A stretch of DNA of 64,000 bases from the NCBI GenBank assembly GCA_009733575.1, contig ML769388.1, forward strand, positions 620,001 to 684,000. Direction: 5' to 3'. Under the pieces are notes generated by a model. It was not told the DNA's origin, did not search any database, and saw only the letters and a list, made by a program, of their open reading frames with translations. The stretch's first letter is position 1, and each line of letters begins with the position of its first letter. This document shows positions 49,944 to 60,298 of the stretch, piece after piece. Both the position numbers and the translations under genes were made by a program. This stretch comes from Gymnopus androsaceus JB14. Its lineage: Eukaryota > Basidiomycota > Agaricomycetes > Agaricales > Omphalotaceae.

Positions 49944-50425
49944 TAGAGTCAGAAACAAAAGCGACTGGGCGCTTCGCTCTATCAGTGGGAACTTTTAGTC
50001 TGAAATTTGTCGATTTTTAGTTCATTTATGCTGCTCATCATCCGACGCGACGAGCACGATTTCATGCTATCTTCAATATTTTCGCTGTTGTTGTAGTAGT
50101 CTGATGAGCACCATTTGTCTTTCTCTTCAGACGTAACTATAGTACTAACACAAGACACGCCCTATCACTCGCAAATATTGACTTCCCGAAGAAACGAGGG
50201 TAAAATCGTTTAATTCAACGAGTTCGCACTCATTTGACATACTTCCTCAAAACTCACGCCTAATTATAAAAGGAATGCTTGCTCACCCAAAGCAGTTTTC
50301 ATTGACTCCAGACACAACTACAGTAGACATTAAAAAATCATAGGGAAAGGGGGTATCGACCTCTATATCAGAACACATCATCCACACCGCGCGCAGCTCG
50401 GCAAACATGTCGGTTCAAAGCCCAT
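49944..50425. other. Intergenic region
   Basis: Between the THG1 start and the 3' end of the secreted paralogue, both on the minus strand. It holds the THG1 promoter and the downstream gene's 3' flank. No gene or repeat recognised. Confidence 0.5.
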
Positions 50426-52446
50426 TTAGAAGATAGCACGGGAGAGCATTCTCTTTCCACCCTTCTTGGCTGCGCCACCCTTAGCGGCGGTGGTCTTAGC
50501 GTTTGCGTTTGCTGAAGGAAAAAAGCATAAGTTGATGACCGGAAAAAGAAATATGTAGTAGGGACAAACCTTCGGGCGATGCGGTGGCTGGCTGAGCGGC
50601 AACGGCAGCGGCAGCAGCTCCACCTGTGGAAGCTTTCAAAAAACTTGAGCGAATGACTGGGAAATGAACAGATAAAACATACCAGCAGCAGTTGAGTTCG
50701 AGGCAGCAGATCCAGTTGACGCGGCGGCAGTGGTGTTTGAAGCAGCGGCAGCGTTGTTACCTGAAGCAGCAGCACCGCTTCCGAGACCGTCATCACCAGT
50801 TGCAGCGGAGAGGCCATCATCTGCACGAGTAGAAGTAAGTAATAGGAACATGCTGAAATCAAGAAAACATACCACTGGCTCCAGCTGCGGTAACGGCTGC
50901 AGCAGCACCTCCAGCAGCAGGGTTCGCGGAGTCAGAAGCTTAGGAAAGATAACAGTAAGTCAAGGAAGGCAAGAGATGAGAAGAACGGAAACATACCAGC
51001 TGCTTGTTGAGCAGTAGTGTTAGCAGCGGCGTTTCCAGAGGCAGTGAACTGTAAAAACATTTATCAGTCTCTAGAATGGCTAGCTTTGAGCAAGAACGTA
51101 CGTAGACACAGTCATCGAGAGCACCGTGTTGAGCAACAGGGACAATGACAGGCTGGTGGTTGGAAGATGAGTTGATGGAGCAGAGACGGTAGGCACCATC
51201 TGGAACACCGGCGGTAACATCAACAGTCACTGCGCCGCCAACAGCAGCAGTATCGACACCCTTGAAGAAGGCAAACACCTGGGGGTTCGTTGGGGTGGTC
51301 TGACCCAAGTCGCTCAACAACTCCATGACGACGTGAGTGTGGCCGATGATTTGACCGCTTGAAGCATCAACTTGCTGGGGAGCGGCAAAGTAACTCTCAT
51401 CTGCGTTAACAAAGTTACCGGTGATGAGGTTGTTGACGTTCATCGTGATGGTAAAGTCGGTGTTGGCTGCGATGGTGTCACCGTTGGCGGGGTTGGAGAA
51501 CTTGGCTGAAGGCATCTCAGTGACGGCGGGGATAGTTCCGATAGGCGCTGGGTTACATGAACCGCCCAAAAGCTGCAAACCGTTGGTGATAGGAGCGCTC
51601 TGGGTCAGACAGTAGTTGATGAAATTGTTGTTGGACGTGAGCGAAGCAACTTGACCAGCTTCCTGAACGTCTACAATTCCAATCAGTCTCAAATGACAGC
51701 TCAAAAGATATCTAGGCGACTTACTCTGGCCGTTTTGCAGGAAACCAGTTGCAATGACTCTGGAGTCAAGGAGGAGGGATGACTGAGCATCGGTGCTGTC
51801 GGCGGTGGCATTGGTCGTAATGTCAGTGGTGGAAAGAGCACCGACGGAGGTAGCGGCAGTGGCAGCACCGGATCCAGTCGATGCAGCAGCAGTCCCTGAA
51901 CACAAGTTAAATACACGCTTGCGGCGAAAACAAAGACAAAAGCGTACCGGCACCTGCATTGTTAGCGGTCGCAGCGGCAGTCGAGTTGGACTGGAGTGGA
52001 TTTAACAAGGAATACAAAAGCAGAATCAAATAAAACTTACGGCAGTGTCAGCAGCAGCAGTTGAGTTGGACTAAGGCAGATTATTAGCGACTACAAAAAA
52101 TACGATCTAAAGCCAAACTTACAGCAGTGGCAGCAGCAGCAGTTGCGTTAGACTAGAATCAGCTTTTTAGCAAATACAAAACTACAATCTAGAATAAAAC
52201 TTACGGCGGTAGCAGCGCAGCACCTGGCACCAGCGTTGTTGGCCTACAGTGAAGAGGATTCATGAGCGCGCGCACACACACAAAAGGTCTAATAATAACT
52301 TACAGCAGCAGCTCCGCCTTTAGAAGCAGCAGCACCCTTGGCGGCTGTAGCACCTCCCTTAGGCAGCTTGACCACCGAACCGGGGAGCAGCAGACACCGA
52401 GACCGCAGCGAAAGTGAGACCGAGGAGGATCGAAGAAGGTCTTCAT
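50426..52446 (-). CDS. Secreted Ala-rich protein, paralogue 1 of an inverted pair (basidiomycete secretome family)
   Basis: A signal peptide is clear: MKTFF, then ILLGLTFAAVSVSAAP. It is broken by an extra base at 52431 and another in a CCCC run at 52382-52385. An Ala/Gly/Lys stretch and tandem mini-exons follow. The conserved core is DAQSSLLLDSRVIATGFLQN through YRLCSINSSSNHQPVIVPVA and QHGALDDCVY, a family of extracellular or wall proteins common in basidiomycetes with no known biochemical role. The C-terminal part is Ala/Gly/Ser/Asn low complexity cut by many introns, ending KKGGKRMLSRAIF. Unlike its partner at 56563 it has no Cys-rich N-terminal module. A TATAAAAG lies at 52651-52658. The two +1 slips suggest sequencing error or early decay. 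Confidence 0.75.
50773..51854 (-). repeat. Near-identical inverted tract, arm 1
   Basis: Reverse complement of 57441-58523, exons and introns alike (about 1,082 against 1,083 bp). For example, the intron beginning GTAAGTCGCCTAGATAT differs by about two bases. Identity drops sharply on both sides. Confidence 0.85.
51991..52203 (-). repeat. Tandem mini-exon/intron units
   Basis: Phase-0 exons of 30 nt at 52152-52123 (SNATAAAATA) and 52070-52041 (SNSTAAADTA), separated by introns of about 50-52 nt with closely similar ends (GTAAGTTT...). The next exon starts with the same unit (SNSTAAATA) and continues NNAGA. The exon-plus-intron unit is about 81 bp and each added unit would insert ten residues without a frameshift. 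Confidence 0.75.
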
Positions 52447-53772
52447 TTCCGAATAGTATTTAATGAAGTAAGAAAAGAAGTGTAGTTGAAAGCGTTCAAG
52501 AGAGGCAACACCAGGTCGGAATCGTAGAGAATGAGGACTGAAGCCTAAAACGATCACTGATCGAGGAAAGTGGAAGGGCTGGGGTGAGCAGGAAGAGAAA
52601 GGAAAGGGGAAGGTGAAAGAACGAATGGAAGGCAAAGTGGGAACCATCTTCTTTTATACCATCCCATTGTGTTTGCCGTCAAGTTACAGTCACTTGATGA
52701 TCAGTTTGTTGCGGTTGCTAACCTCTCAATTCATCAGCATTATGCAGGCTATGAGAATGTTCCGTAGCCAACAGCTGTCGCAACGGTCCAATAAAACAGT
52801 TAATGGCCAACGCCACCCCTCGTTATCCTAATTCTAAGCCCAAAACCTACGACTCGCTAGGATTCTACGTTCAGTTGAAAAAAAAAAAAAACTTAAAGAA
52901 AGGATATTATTAGGAAGGGGCAACTATGTTCCCATCACTATCGTGTGTATGCCTTCGACGTTGCAAATATGGGTGTATTCATATTCAGTCTTGACATTCT
53001 CGGGAACCAATGAGAGTAAAGAACGAAGCAAAGGTAATGTCGGTGATTCCGGAGGTAATTTCTAAAATTTTTCACTGGCCGTCACGTATGAAGTTGAACA
53101 GTCCAGACTCGAGGAGTTTAGACGACCAAGTCGGATATAAAAAGAATGCAGCATATGGTCCTTGAGAGCAAAGACACGGCGAACAAGATTCGGGTGGATG
53201 GTCGGTATGAGCCTTTTGCTGTATCAGAAGATGAATTTACCACCAGACGTTTTGATACATCGTCGTCGATCAACGACTCAAACCAGTACTGCCAATATAA
53301 ATGTCAGACATCTTCCAGTCAAACAGCGCGCAGATTTTGAAAGAGAGATGCCAACGGTCGAACGATCACGACGAAGATGATCATTCAACTTGCTGTGAGG
53401 CTGTATTGCCATAGGCAATCAATCGTAAGTATGGGTGCTATAATTTTTAGTAAGTCTATAATTTGGCAACAGAACAACTTGCTCTTTTTTGCTAAAAATA
53501 GGCGCGGTGAATTGGTTGAAACAAGGTCGCGTACAGTATAAGGACTGTGCAAGGAGATTTGGAGAAGCGTGAGAAGGGCAAAACGTGGCGCAACTTCCAA
53601 CACTGGTGCCTTGCCAGTGCCTCTAGCTTGAAGTTGGTTCCTCCGAGTCTCTTCTAATCTTCCAATAATACTCTGCCATAGCTTTGCCTTTTCTCAAACC
53701 TACCTTGATATTATAACTTAAACTTTCTTCACCTGCTTTGTGCCAGCTCACCACTCCATTGGTAATCATGCC
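52447..53772. other. Intergenic region, including the likely original HAD promoter
   Basis: Holds the TATA box (TATAAAAG, 52651-52658, minus strand) of the upstream secreted gene and about 1 kb without a recognisable gene. The pyrimidine-rich stretch before 53763 probably was the 5' flank of the HAD phosphatase, cut off from it by the mobile element. The left target duplication AATCATGCC is at 53764-53772. Confidence 0.55.
52651..52658 (-). promoter_or_regulatory. TATA box of the minus-strand secreted gene
   Basis: TATAAAAG on the minus strand, about 205 bp upstream of the ATG at 52446, followed by a CT-rich stretch. This is a consensus TATA at a plausible distance for a highly expressed secreted-protein gene. 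Confidence 0.5.
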
Positions 53773-54701
53773 GGAAAAATCTATTCAGCAACCCGCTTTC
53801 TCCGAGAAACCACGGGTTCCTCGGGAAACCCTCTCGAAAAAGTGACTTGAGGGTTTCTCTGACGACCGGCCGAAACAGGCGCCCACTAGGAAGCGCCCAA
53901 GCGTACAGGAAAGAATTATTCATACAAAAACCGCTATTTCAATAAATTCCAAGCTTTCAGACTCACAACTGCACAATCAAAGCTGGATTGGTCCAGCACT
54001 AAACAACTCGCAGTTGCGCACAAAGGTCCGTCAGAGGGTGGAGATGCAAGAAAAGGGCGATTCGGGCATGCGAAACCTGAGGGAGCGGACAAAAACGCGC
54101 GTCAGAACACGCGTGCTCGTTGTCCTCTGCTTCATGGTAAATGATAATGTATCTGCATTTTATGTAGTTATAAAGCCTATTGAACGCGTCGCAAAATTTC
54201 TTGCCGTGTTTACTTCCTAGAGGTGATGCAGACAACATGCCCAATAACCCGAATTCGGAATCTGAGCGAACTGACAAACATCTGGCCATAGAGGAGCTTG
54301 GCAGCCTATGCATATGTGAAAGATGTGGTGCAGGAAGATGTGGCACAGAAAGAGCACAAGGTGTCAAGATTCCAGAAAGCTCGTTTACTTTCATTAGGAT
54401 AACATTAAGTAGAAGAACACCGAAACGCACCTTTGGATTCAATTTTACCGGTCCGCTGCCTTGATTTGTCTATAAAGCTTTGAGGAGTGACAACAGAAAT
54501 TGATATTAGCTCAAAGATAAAAAGACCACCTAGGGGCCCGCCATTCAAAGTTTGAAGGTCTGCGCGATGTCATTGAAGTTGGAGATCACACCGGCCGGTG
54601 ATGGTGTTACTAAGCCGAGCCAGCACCCGGGTTCCTCAATAGTCAGGGTTTCTCCAAGGGGGGGTTTCTCTTAGAAAGGGGGTTTCCCAATAGATTTTTC
54701 C
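53773..54701. mobile_element. Non-autonomous Mutator-like DNA element (929 bp)
   Basis: It starts GGAAAAATCTATT and ends AATAGATTTTTCC. These 13-bp perfect terminal inverted repeats continue imperfectly for about 39 bp, including CTTTCT and GAGAAACC in both arms. It is flanked by a 9-bp direct duplication AATCATGCC (53764-53772 and 54702-54710). A 9-bp target duplication with long inverted ends is the pattern of Mutator-like elements. No transposase is seen inside, so it would depend on a copy elsewhere. The right duplication contains the ATG of the HAD phosphatase. Confidence 0.8.
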
Positions 54702-54705
54702 AATC

Positions 54706-55836
54706 ATGCCAGCACAAACTGTCATTGTACAAGCTGTGCGTAGTTATCCAACTACATTTCTTATACGACTTGATACCCTCTCAGATTCTCTTTGATATGG
54801 ACGGGTGAAGGCACTTGGTCGTATCCTATAGTTTTGCTCACAGAGATCGGTAGGACGCTCATTGACACGACTCCTGGATTATACAAGGCATGGGAGGTAT
54901 TCTGTGCTGACTACGCACTGGGAGATGCTACTGCAATAGTTCATGCCACGCATGGCAAAAGGCTCTATGAGACCTTGAGGGATATATGCGGAATTCAAGA
55001 AGAAGAGAAACTGCTAGTTCGCGATTTTCAGCGATTGCGGCTTTTCCTTGGCTAATTTTTTCTACAGGCAGAGATTGAGCGTTTCGAAGAGGAGGTTATT
55101 CGTGGCGGACCCGTTGCTCTACCTGGTGCTATAGATCTGCTTTCAAAGGTGATAGAGGTCTAGATTGCCGAACTTGAGAAACCCAAAATTGATTAGGTAT
55201 TGGATTAGCTGAACTCTCTCCAAGCCAACTGGACCATAGTCACGTCGGGTGAGCACCGCAGCTCGCTGCTGATTTGTTACTCTACATATACTTTCGACAC
55301 TTTTGTGATCTGATGGTGCCTTCTCTAGCTACCAATTATTTCGCTCCTCGTGCTCTACAACGTTGCGGGATTCCGTTGCCGACCGCTAGTATTGTAACCT
55401 CTAACGATGTAGCCAAAGGCAAGCCTCACCCAGAACCGTACGCTACTGGGGCAACCCGGGTCGGCGTAGAGCCCAGCGCCTGTGCGTAGGATCTACGCGT
55501 AATTTCGCGATTGGTCCCCTAACCGGGTTGTAGGTCTGGTTGTCGAGGACGCGATCTCTGGTCTATTGGCCGGTGCGTAGTATCCACACGCGATTTGGCA
55601 GTTAGTGATCCTAATCGAGTAGGAAAATCTGCTGGTTCCACAACGGTTGGAGTATGTACATCAACTTCCCGAAAAATCTTGGAAGAATCCGATGCATCTC
55701 CAGACTTCATCGTCTCCGATTTGACCTGGTAAGCAAACATTATTATGTTGGAGTGTTTTGATACTGAATATCTTGTAGTGTACAAGTCCGACGCGTAGAG
55801 CAGGGATTAGAAATTTCCATCGATGTCGAATTGTAG
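54706..55836 (+). CDS. HAD-superfamily phosphatase, GPP1/DOG2-like (glycerol-3-phosphatase family)
   Basis: Small cytosolic phosphatase of the family that removes phosphate from glycerol-3-phosphate or 2-deoxyglucose-6-phosphate. Exons join to MPAQTVIVQA, ILFDMDGTLIDTTPGLYKAW (motif I, nucleophile Asp in DMDGTL), FEEEVIRGGPVALPGAIDLL, SLQANWTIVTSATNYFAPRA (motif II, TS), TSNDVAKGKPHPEPYATGAT (motif III Lys), and VVEDAISGLLAGKSAGSTTV (motif IV). It ends PDFIVSDLTCVQVRRVEQGL and a short tail. All introns have GT-AG ends and the frame is intact. The start ATG 54706 sits within the target-site duplication of the adjacent element, so the native 5' flank is now 929 bp away. Substrate cannot be told from sequence. 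Confidence 0.88.
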
Positions 55837-56562
55837 TATCTCTCTCTGAATGTGCTGCAGTCTGTTGCAGTCTTTAAATTTCCGACTTATTCAAGTTGCC
55901 GATGCTACCTTCATCCCTTCGGGTCGGACGGTAAAAGACAGGACGGATCACTGTGATGTGCTTCGATATACATATCCATTTGCCGAGAAACGGCAATAAC
56001 ACAACCTTCCGAGGTCGAAATACAAGCAGGTCCTTCAAAAATCCACCTCTGGGGCTTTCGCAAGTCGAATGTTCAAGTTAGCTCTGAGCTCGTTTGACCT
56101 AGCTCAGCGGTGAGCTCCTGTTTCATCTTGTTTCATCCTTCAATCTAGGACGTGTGATTATGTTCAAGCGGGTCTAGTTTATGTCTGACTGTTGACGTTT
56201 CCTGCAAAATGCTGGACACATCATGATACAGTTTCCATGTACTGCAAAACAAGCGGTGCTTTTGATATTATGCCGTCCCATTCCTTCCTAATCCAAGTTA
56301 TACCAAGGAATTTGCATCTATAGAAGATGTGAACAATCGGCTTGTGCCTGTGCATCCGCAAAAGGTTTAAAAGGATGCGTCGACGACTCACCTTCTATCG
56401 TTCTTTTCATTCTCTCCACTCATTCGTTTTATTTTTCCTTTCTCTCGATCCGTGATCGAAAGCTGCGGCTTGTTCTTCTTTCAAGGCTAGTCCTTCATTT
56501 GACTACTACTACACATCCATTCGTTTTTCCCTACCCGACTACTCCCCTCTCTCTCAACGAAA
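55837..56562. other. Intergenic region
   Basis: Promoter region of the second secreted paralogue and 3' flank of the HAD gene. The last 150 bp are CT-rich. No gene or repeat recognised. Confidence 0.5.
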
Positions 56563-58789
56563 ATGCGTGCTGCCTTTGTTTCCCTTGCCCTCGCTATGGC
56601 CGCCTCGGCGCGTCCCATGCGTCGTGATGCGACTGCTTTAGCAAACGGTCAAGCTACTATTACTCTAAAGTGAGTCCAGGCTTCATAACGTTCATACTCG
56701 CTGACTCACGCTGCTTTTCTCCAGCACGCAATACCAATCTCTTACCACGTCTTCTCCATGTACTGAAGGAGAGGATGCGTGTGTCAACGGCAAATTCTCC
56801 CAATGTGTAAGCGGCTCCTTCGTCTTGCAGTCTTGCGCTGCTGGTACCATGTGAGTTTATCAATCTTTTCATCTTGCGGTGATCTGATTGTCGATTCCAA
56901 TTTACAGATGTGCAGCTATTCCTTTGGATAGCCCGAGCTCCGGAACTCTGACCACATGTACGACCCAGACAGATTTGGACACTCGTCTCGCTGCTGTAAG
57001 TCATTGATTCCAAAATCCTTTGTTGGTATATGGTTCTCATTCACGACTATTTGTTAGACGGGTGCGACGAGCTCATCTTCCAGCTCATCGTCGTCGTCTT
57101 CTTCCAGTTCATCGTCGTCGTCTTCCTCCGGCTCGTCCGAGTCGTCTTCCAGCTCTAGTGACTCTGCATCCGGGTCTACCGACTCTACGTCTGCGTCTTC
57201 TTCTACTGAGTCTGCGTCTGCGTCTTCTTCCACTGAGTCTGCGTCTGCGTCTTCTTCCACTGACACAACGTCTGCGTCTACCTCCGACACGGCATCTTCA
57301 TCTACTTCCACTGACGCGGCCTCTGCCAATAACGCAGCGTCTGGTATGCTTTTATCGTTCTTTTCCAGCAAATTATATACTCAATTTGTGTTCAAGGAAC
57401 TGCTGTTACCTCTACTGCTGACACTGGATCTGTTGCTGACGCTACCTCCGTCGGTGCTCTTTCCACCACTGACATTACGACCAATGCCACCGCCGACAGC
57501 ACCGATGCTCAGTCATCCCTCCTCCTTGACTCCAGAGTCATTGCAACTGGTTTCCTGCAAAACGGCCAGAGTAAGTCGCCTAGATATTCTTTGAGCTGTC
57601 ATTTGAGACTGATTGGAATTGTAGACGTTCAGGAGGCTGGTCAAGTTGCTTCGCTCACGTCCAACAACAACTTCATCAACTACTGTCTTACCCAGAGCGT
57701 TCCTATCACCAACGGTTTGCAGCTTTTGGGCGGTTCATGTAACCCAGCGCCTATCGGAACTATCCCCGCCGTCACGAAGATGCCTTCATCGAAATTCTCC
57801 AACCCCGCAAACGGCGATACCATCCCAGCCAACACCGACTTTACTATCTCAATGAACGTCAACAACCTCATCACCGGTAACTTTGTTAACGCAGATGAGA
57901 GCTACTTTGCCGCTCCCCAGCAAGTTGATGCTTCAAGCGGTCAAATCATCGGCCACACTCACGTCGTCATGGAGTTGTTGAGCGGCTTGGGTCAGACCAC
58001 CCCTACAAACCCCCAGGTGTTTGCCTTCTTCAAGGGTGTTGATACTGCTGCTGTTGGCGGTGCAGTGACTGTTGATGTTACTGCCGGTGTTCCAGATGGT
58101 GCCTACCGTCTCTGCTCCATCAACTCATCTTCCAACCACCAGCCTGTCATTGTCCCTGTTGCTCAACACGGTGCTCTCGATGACTGTGTCTACGTACGTT
58201 CTTGTTCAGGCTAGCCATTCTAGAGATTGATAAATGTTTTTACAGTTCACTGCCTCTGGAAACGCCGCTGCTAACACTACTGCTCAACAAGCAGCTGGTA
58301 TGTTTCCGTTTTTCTCATCTCTTGCCTTCCTTGACTTACTGTTATCTTTCCCAAGCTTCTGACTCCGCGAACCCTGCTGCTGGAGGTGCCGCTGCAGCTG
58401 TTAACGCAGCTGGAGCCAGTGGTATGTTTTCTTGATTTCAGCATGTCCCTGTTACTTACTTCTACTCGTGCAGATGATGGCCTCTCCGCTGCAACTGGCG
58501 ATGACGGTCTCGGAAGCGGTGCCGCTGCCGCCTCGAACTCTACCGCCACAGCTGGTATGTTTTTTTTTCTCTCCTTCATTTTCCAATCATTAGCTCATAT
58601 TTGCTTAAGCTTCCACCGGAGCAGCTGCTTCCGTCGTAGCGCAGCCAGCCACCGCTGCTGTCGAGGCCAAAGGTTTGTTTTTCTCTCCTTCCTTTTCCAA
58701 CCATCAGCTTATTTCTTTGTTCAGCAGCAAACGCAAAGACTACGAAGACTGCTGCCAAGGGCAGTGCTTCCAAGAAGGGTGGCAAGTAA
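56563..58789 (+). CDS. Secreted protein with Cys-rich CBM19-like module, paralogue 2 of the inverted pair
   Basis: Signal peptide MRAAFVSLALAMAASARP followed by MRR. A six-Cys module (PCTEGEDACVNGKFSQC, then SCAAGTMCAAIP and TTCTTQTDLDTRL) resembles family 19 chitin-binding modules. A Ser-rich linker follows (about 57.06-57.33 kb, TCG/TCT runs), then the same conserved core as paralogue 1: DAQSSLLLDSRVIATGFLQN, VQEAGQVASLTSNNNFINYC, FVNADESYFAAPQQVD, and QHGALDDCVY. Small Ala/Ser-rich exons end TAAKGSASKKGGK. The reading frame is intact. Probably a cell-wall-associated or extracellular protein; chitin binding is inference from the Cys pattern only. Confidence 0.8.
57441..58523 (+). repeat. 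Near-identical inverted tract, arm 2
   Basis: Partner of 50773-51854 in opposite orientation. The left boundary falls inside an exon at GCTACCTCCGTCGG; upstream the paralogues differ strongly. The right boundary is just after GGTCTCGGAAGCGGTGC. Confidence 0.85.
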
Positions 58790-59192
58790 ACCTAAACCTC
58801 ATCGATTAGGTTTATAGGATTAACGAGGCTTCATGTTACGACGCATTATTATTATTTTTTTTACGAGCTTGCATTATCATTATCATTTACACTGTCGTTT
58901 CCGAGTAGGGATATATGGGGATTGTGGATGTATTTATTAATTATCTAGTAGTCATTAGGAAGTAATGTAATGAATGAGTGGAACAAATTCTGGACGTATA
59001 AGTTGGCGGAATCGATCCTCAATCCCAACTAGGACAAATCAGCGAATACTTAGAGCAAAGTTCAGCACCTGCGAGATTAAGATCGAAACTAGGTTTCATT
59101 TACATGGGACTAGATTATAGTCAGGTCGCTTTTAAATACAAGATACAAACAATTTAGAGATTCAGCAAAAAGATGTTCGCAGCAAGATTCGT
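58790..59192. other. Convergent 3' flanks
   Basis: Spacer between the secreted paralogue (plus) and p23 (minus). It is AT-rich with T-runs near 58850, as for 3' UTRs. No gene seen. Confidence 0.5.
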
Positions 59193-60183
59193 CTACTTGG
59201 ATGGTTCAGCATCCTCGAGAGGTGGAGGGCCATCATCATCATCATCGTCGTCGTCGTCCGCATCGGCACCGAGGCCTGAAGATCCTGCCTCGCCCATGTC
59301 ACCCATTCCTCCCATACCTCCCATACTAGCCATCATCTAAGAAAGCACGATACGTTAGATGTTGGATAAGGACCGTTTCGAAGATACACTTGCCTTCTCG
59401 AAGTCCATACCCTCCATACCTGGCATGCCACCCATTCCGGGCATACCACCCATACCAGGCATACCGCCCATACCAGGCATTCCGCCCATACCAGGCATAC
59501 CACCCATACCAGGCATTCCGCCCATTCCAGGCATACCACCCATACCAGGTGGCATTCCGCCGCCCATTCCACCCATGTCGTCTTCTTCAGGTATGACCTC
59601 ACCATCCTGCTCGTCCTCATCTACCCACTTGCTAAAGTCGGTCTTGAGGTGAGAGTTTTTGACCTTGTCCTTAGTGAGACGAGGCCAGTATTCTTCCTCC
59701 GAATCCTTTTTGCGCAGAATCAGATAAAGAGAACGAGAGTTCAAGCGCTTGGTTGATTCCTGTCAACGACGCCACAGGTTTAGATTTTGTAGCAGCGAAG
59801 CAAAAAATTACAGACCTCAGGGATGATTTCTTTGAAAAACTTGAGTTCGAAAGAATACTCTTTTTCCTCAAGACCTTTGGAAGCACTGGAAAGATCGTAA
59901 GTACGAAAGCGAAAAGAAAAACGGATAACGACTGACTCTCCAGACTTTGCTTTAAAGGTGAGAGACTCTGGGGTGAGGTCGTATTGAAGGGTAGATTCTT
60001 GGATATCCGGAAGATTCACAGTTAGATAGATTATGTTCTACAGAAAGAGAGTGAAAAAAAAAGAGGAAAAAGACGCGTCAGCCACTCAAGATCGCGACAA
60101 GATCGATAGGAAAAACGCGTACTTTTTCAGGAGCAGAATGAGAGCTACGCTGTGCCCAGCAGGATTTCGGGATGCTGAGACAT
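59193..60183 (-). CDS. SBA1: Hsp90 co-chaperone p23 (Sba1/Wos2)
   Basis: CS-domain protein that stabilises the closed, ATP-bound Hsp90. Start ATG 60183-60181 (MSQHPEIL). The continuation WAQRSSHSAPEK is one base out of frame, with an extra base near 60159. Then come IIYLTVNLPDIQESTLQYDL, TPESLTFKAKSG, FELKFFKEIIPE, LNSRSLYLILRKKDSEEEYW and PRLTKDKVKNSHLKTDFSKW, the diagnostic p23 core. The tail has about seven repeats of GMPGMG (18-bp unit, 59421-59550), then an Asp run and EDAEPSK. Introns separate most of these blocks. Divergent from the 60299 gene, with a 115-bp spacer. Confidence 0.9.
59421..59550 (-). repeat. 18-bp coding minisatellite in p23
   Basis: About seven copies of an 18-bp unit encoding GMPGMG, differing mainly at third positions. 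Copy number is multiple of six codons and so cannot shift the frame. Confidence 0.9.
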
Positions 60184-60298
60184 TTTTGAAGAGAAGGGGG
60201 TGATGGGGTTGAGAAAGAAAGACTATGTATTCGCGGGACTTTTTTTTCCAGAAGGCTCTCGAATTGCTGACTAACTACATAAACCTTGCTCCCTACCA

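Noticed and set aside
54180..54464. Open frame inside the mobile element as a transposase
   Set aside because: Under 100 codons, with no DDE or zinc-finger features; the element looks non-autonomous.
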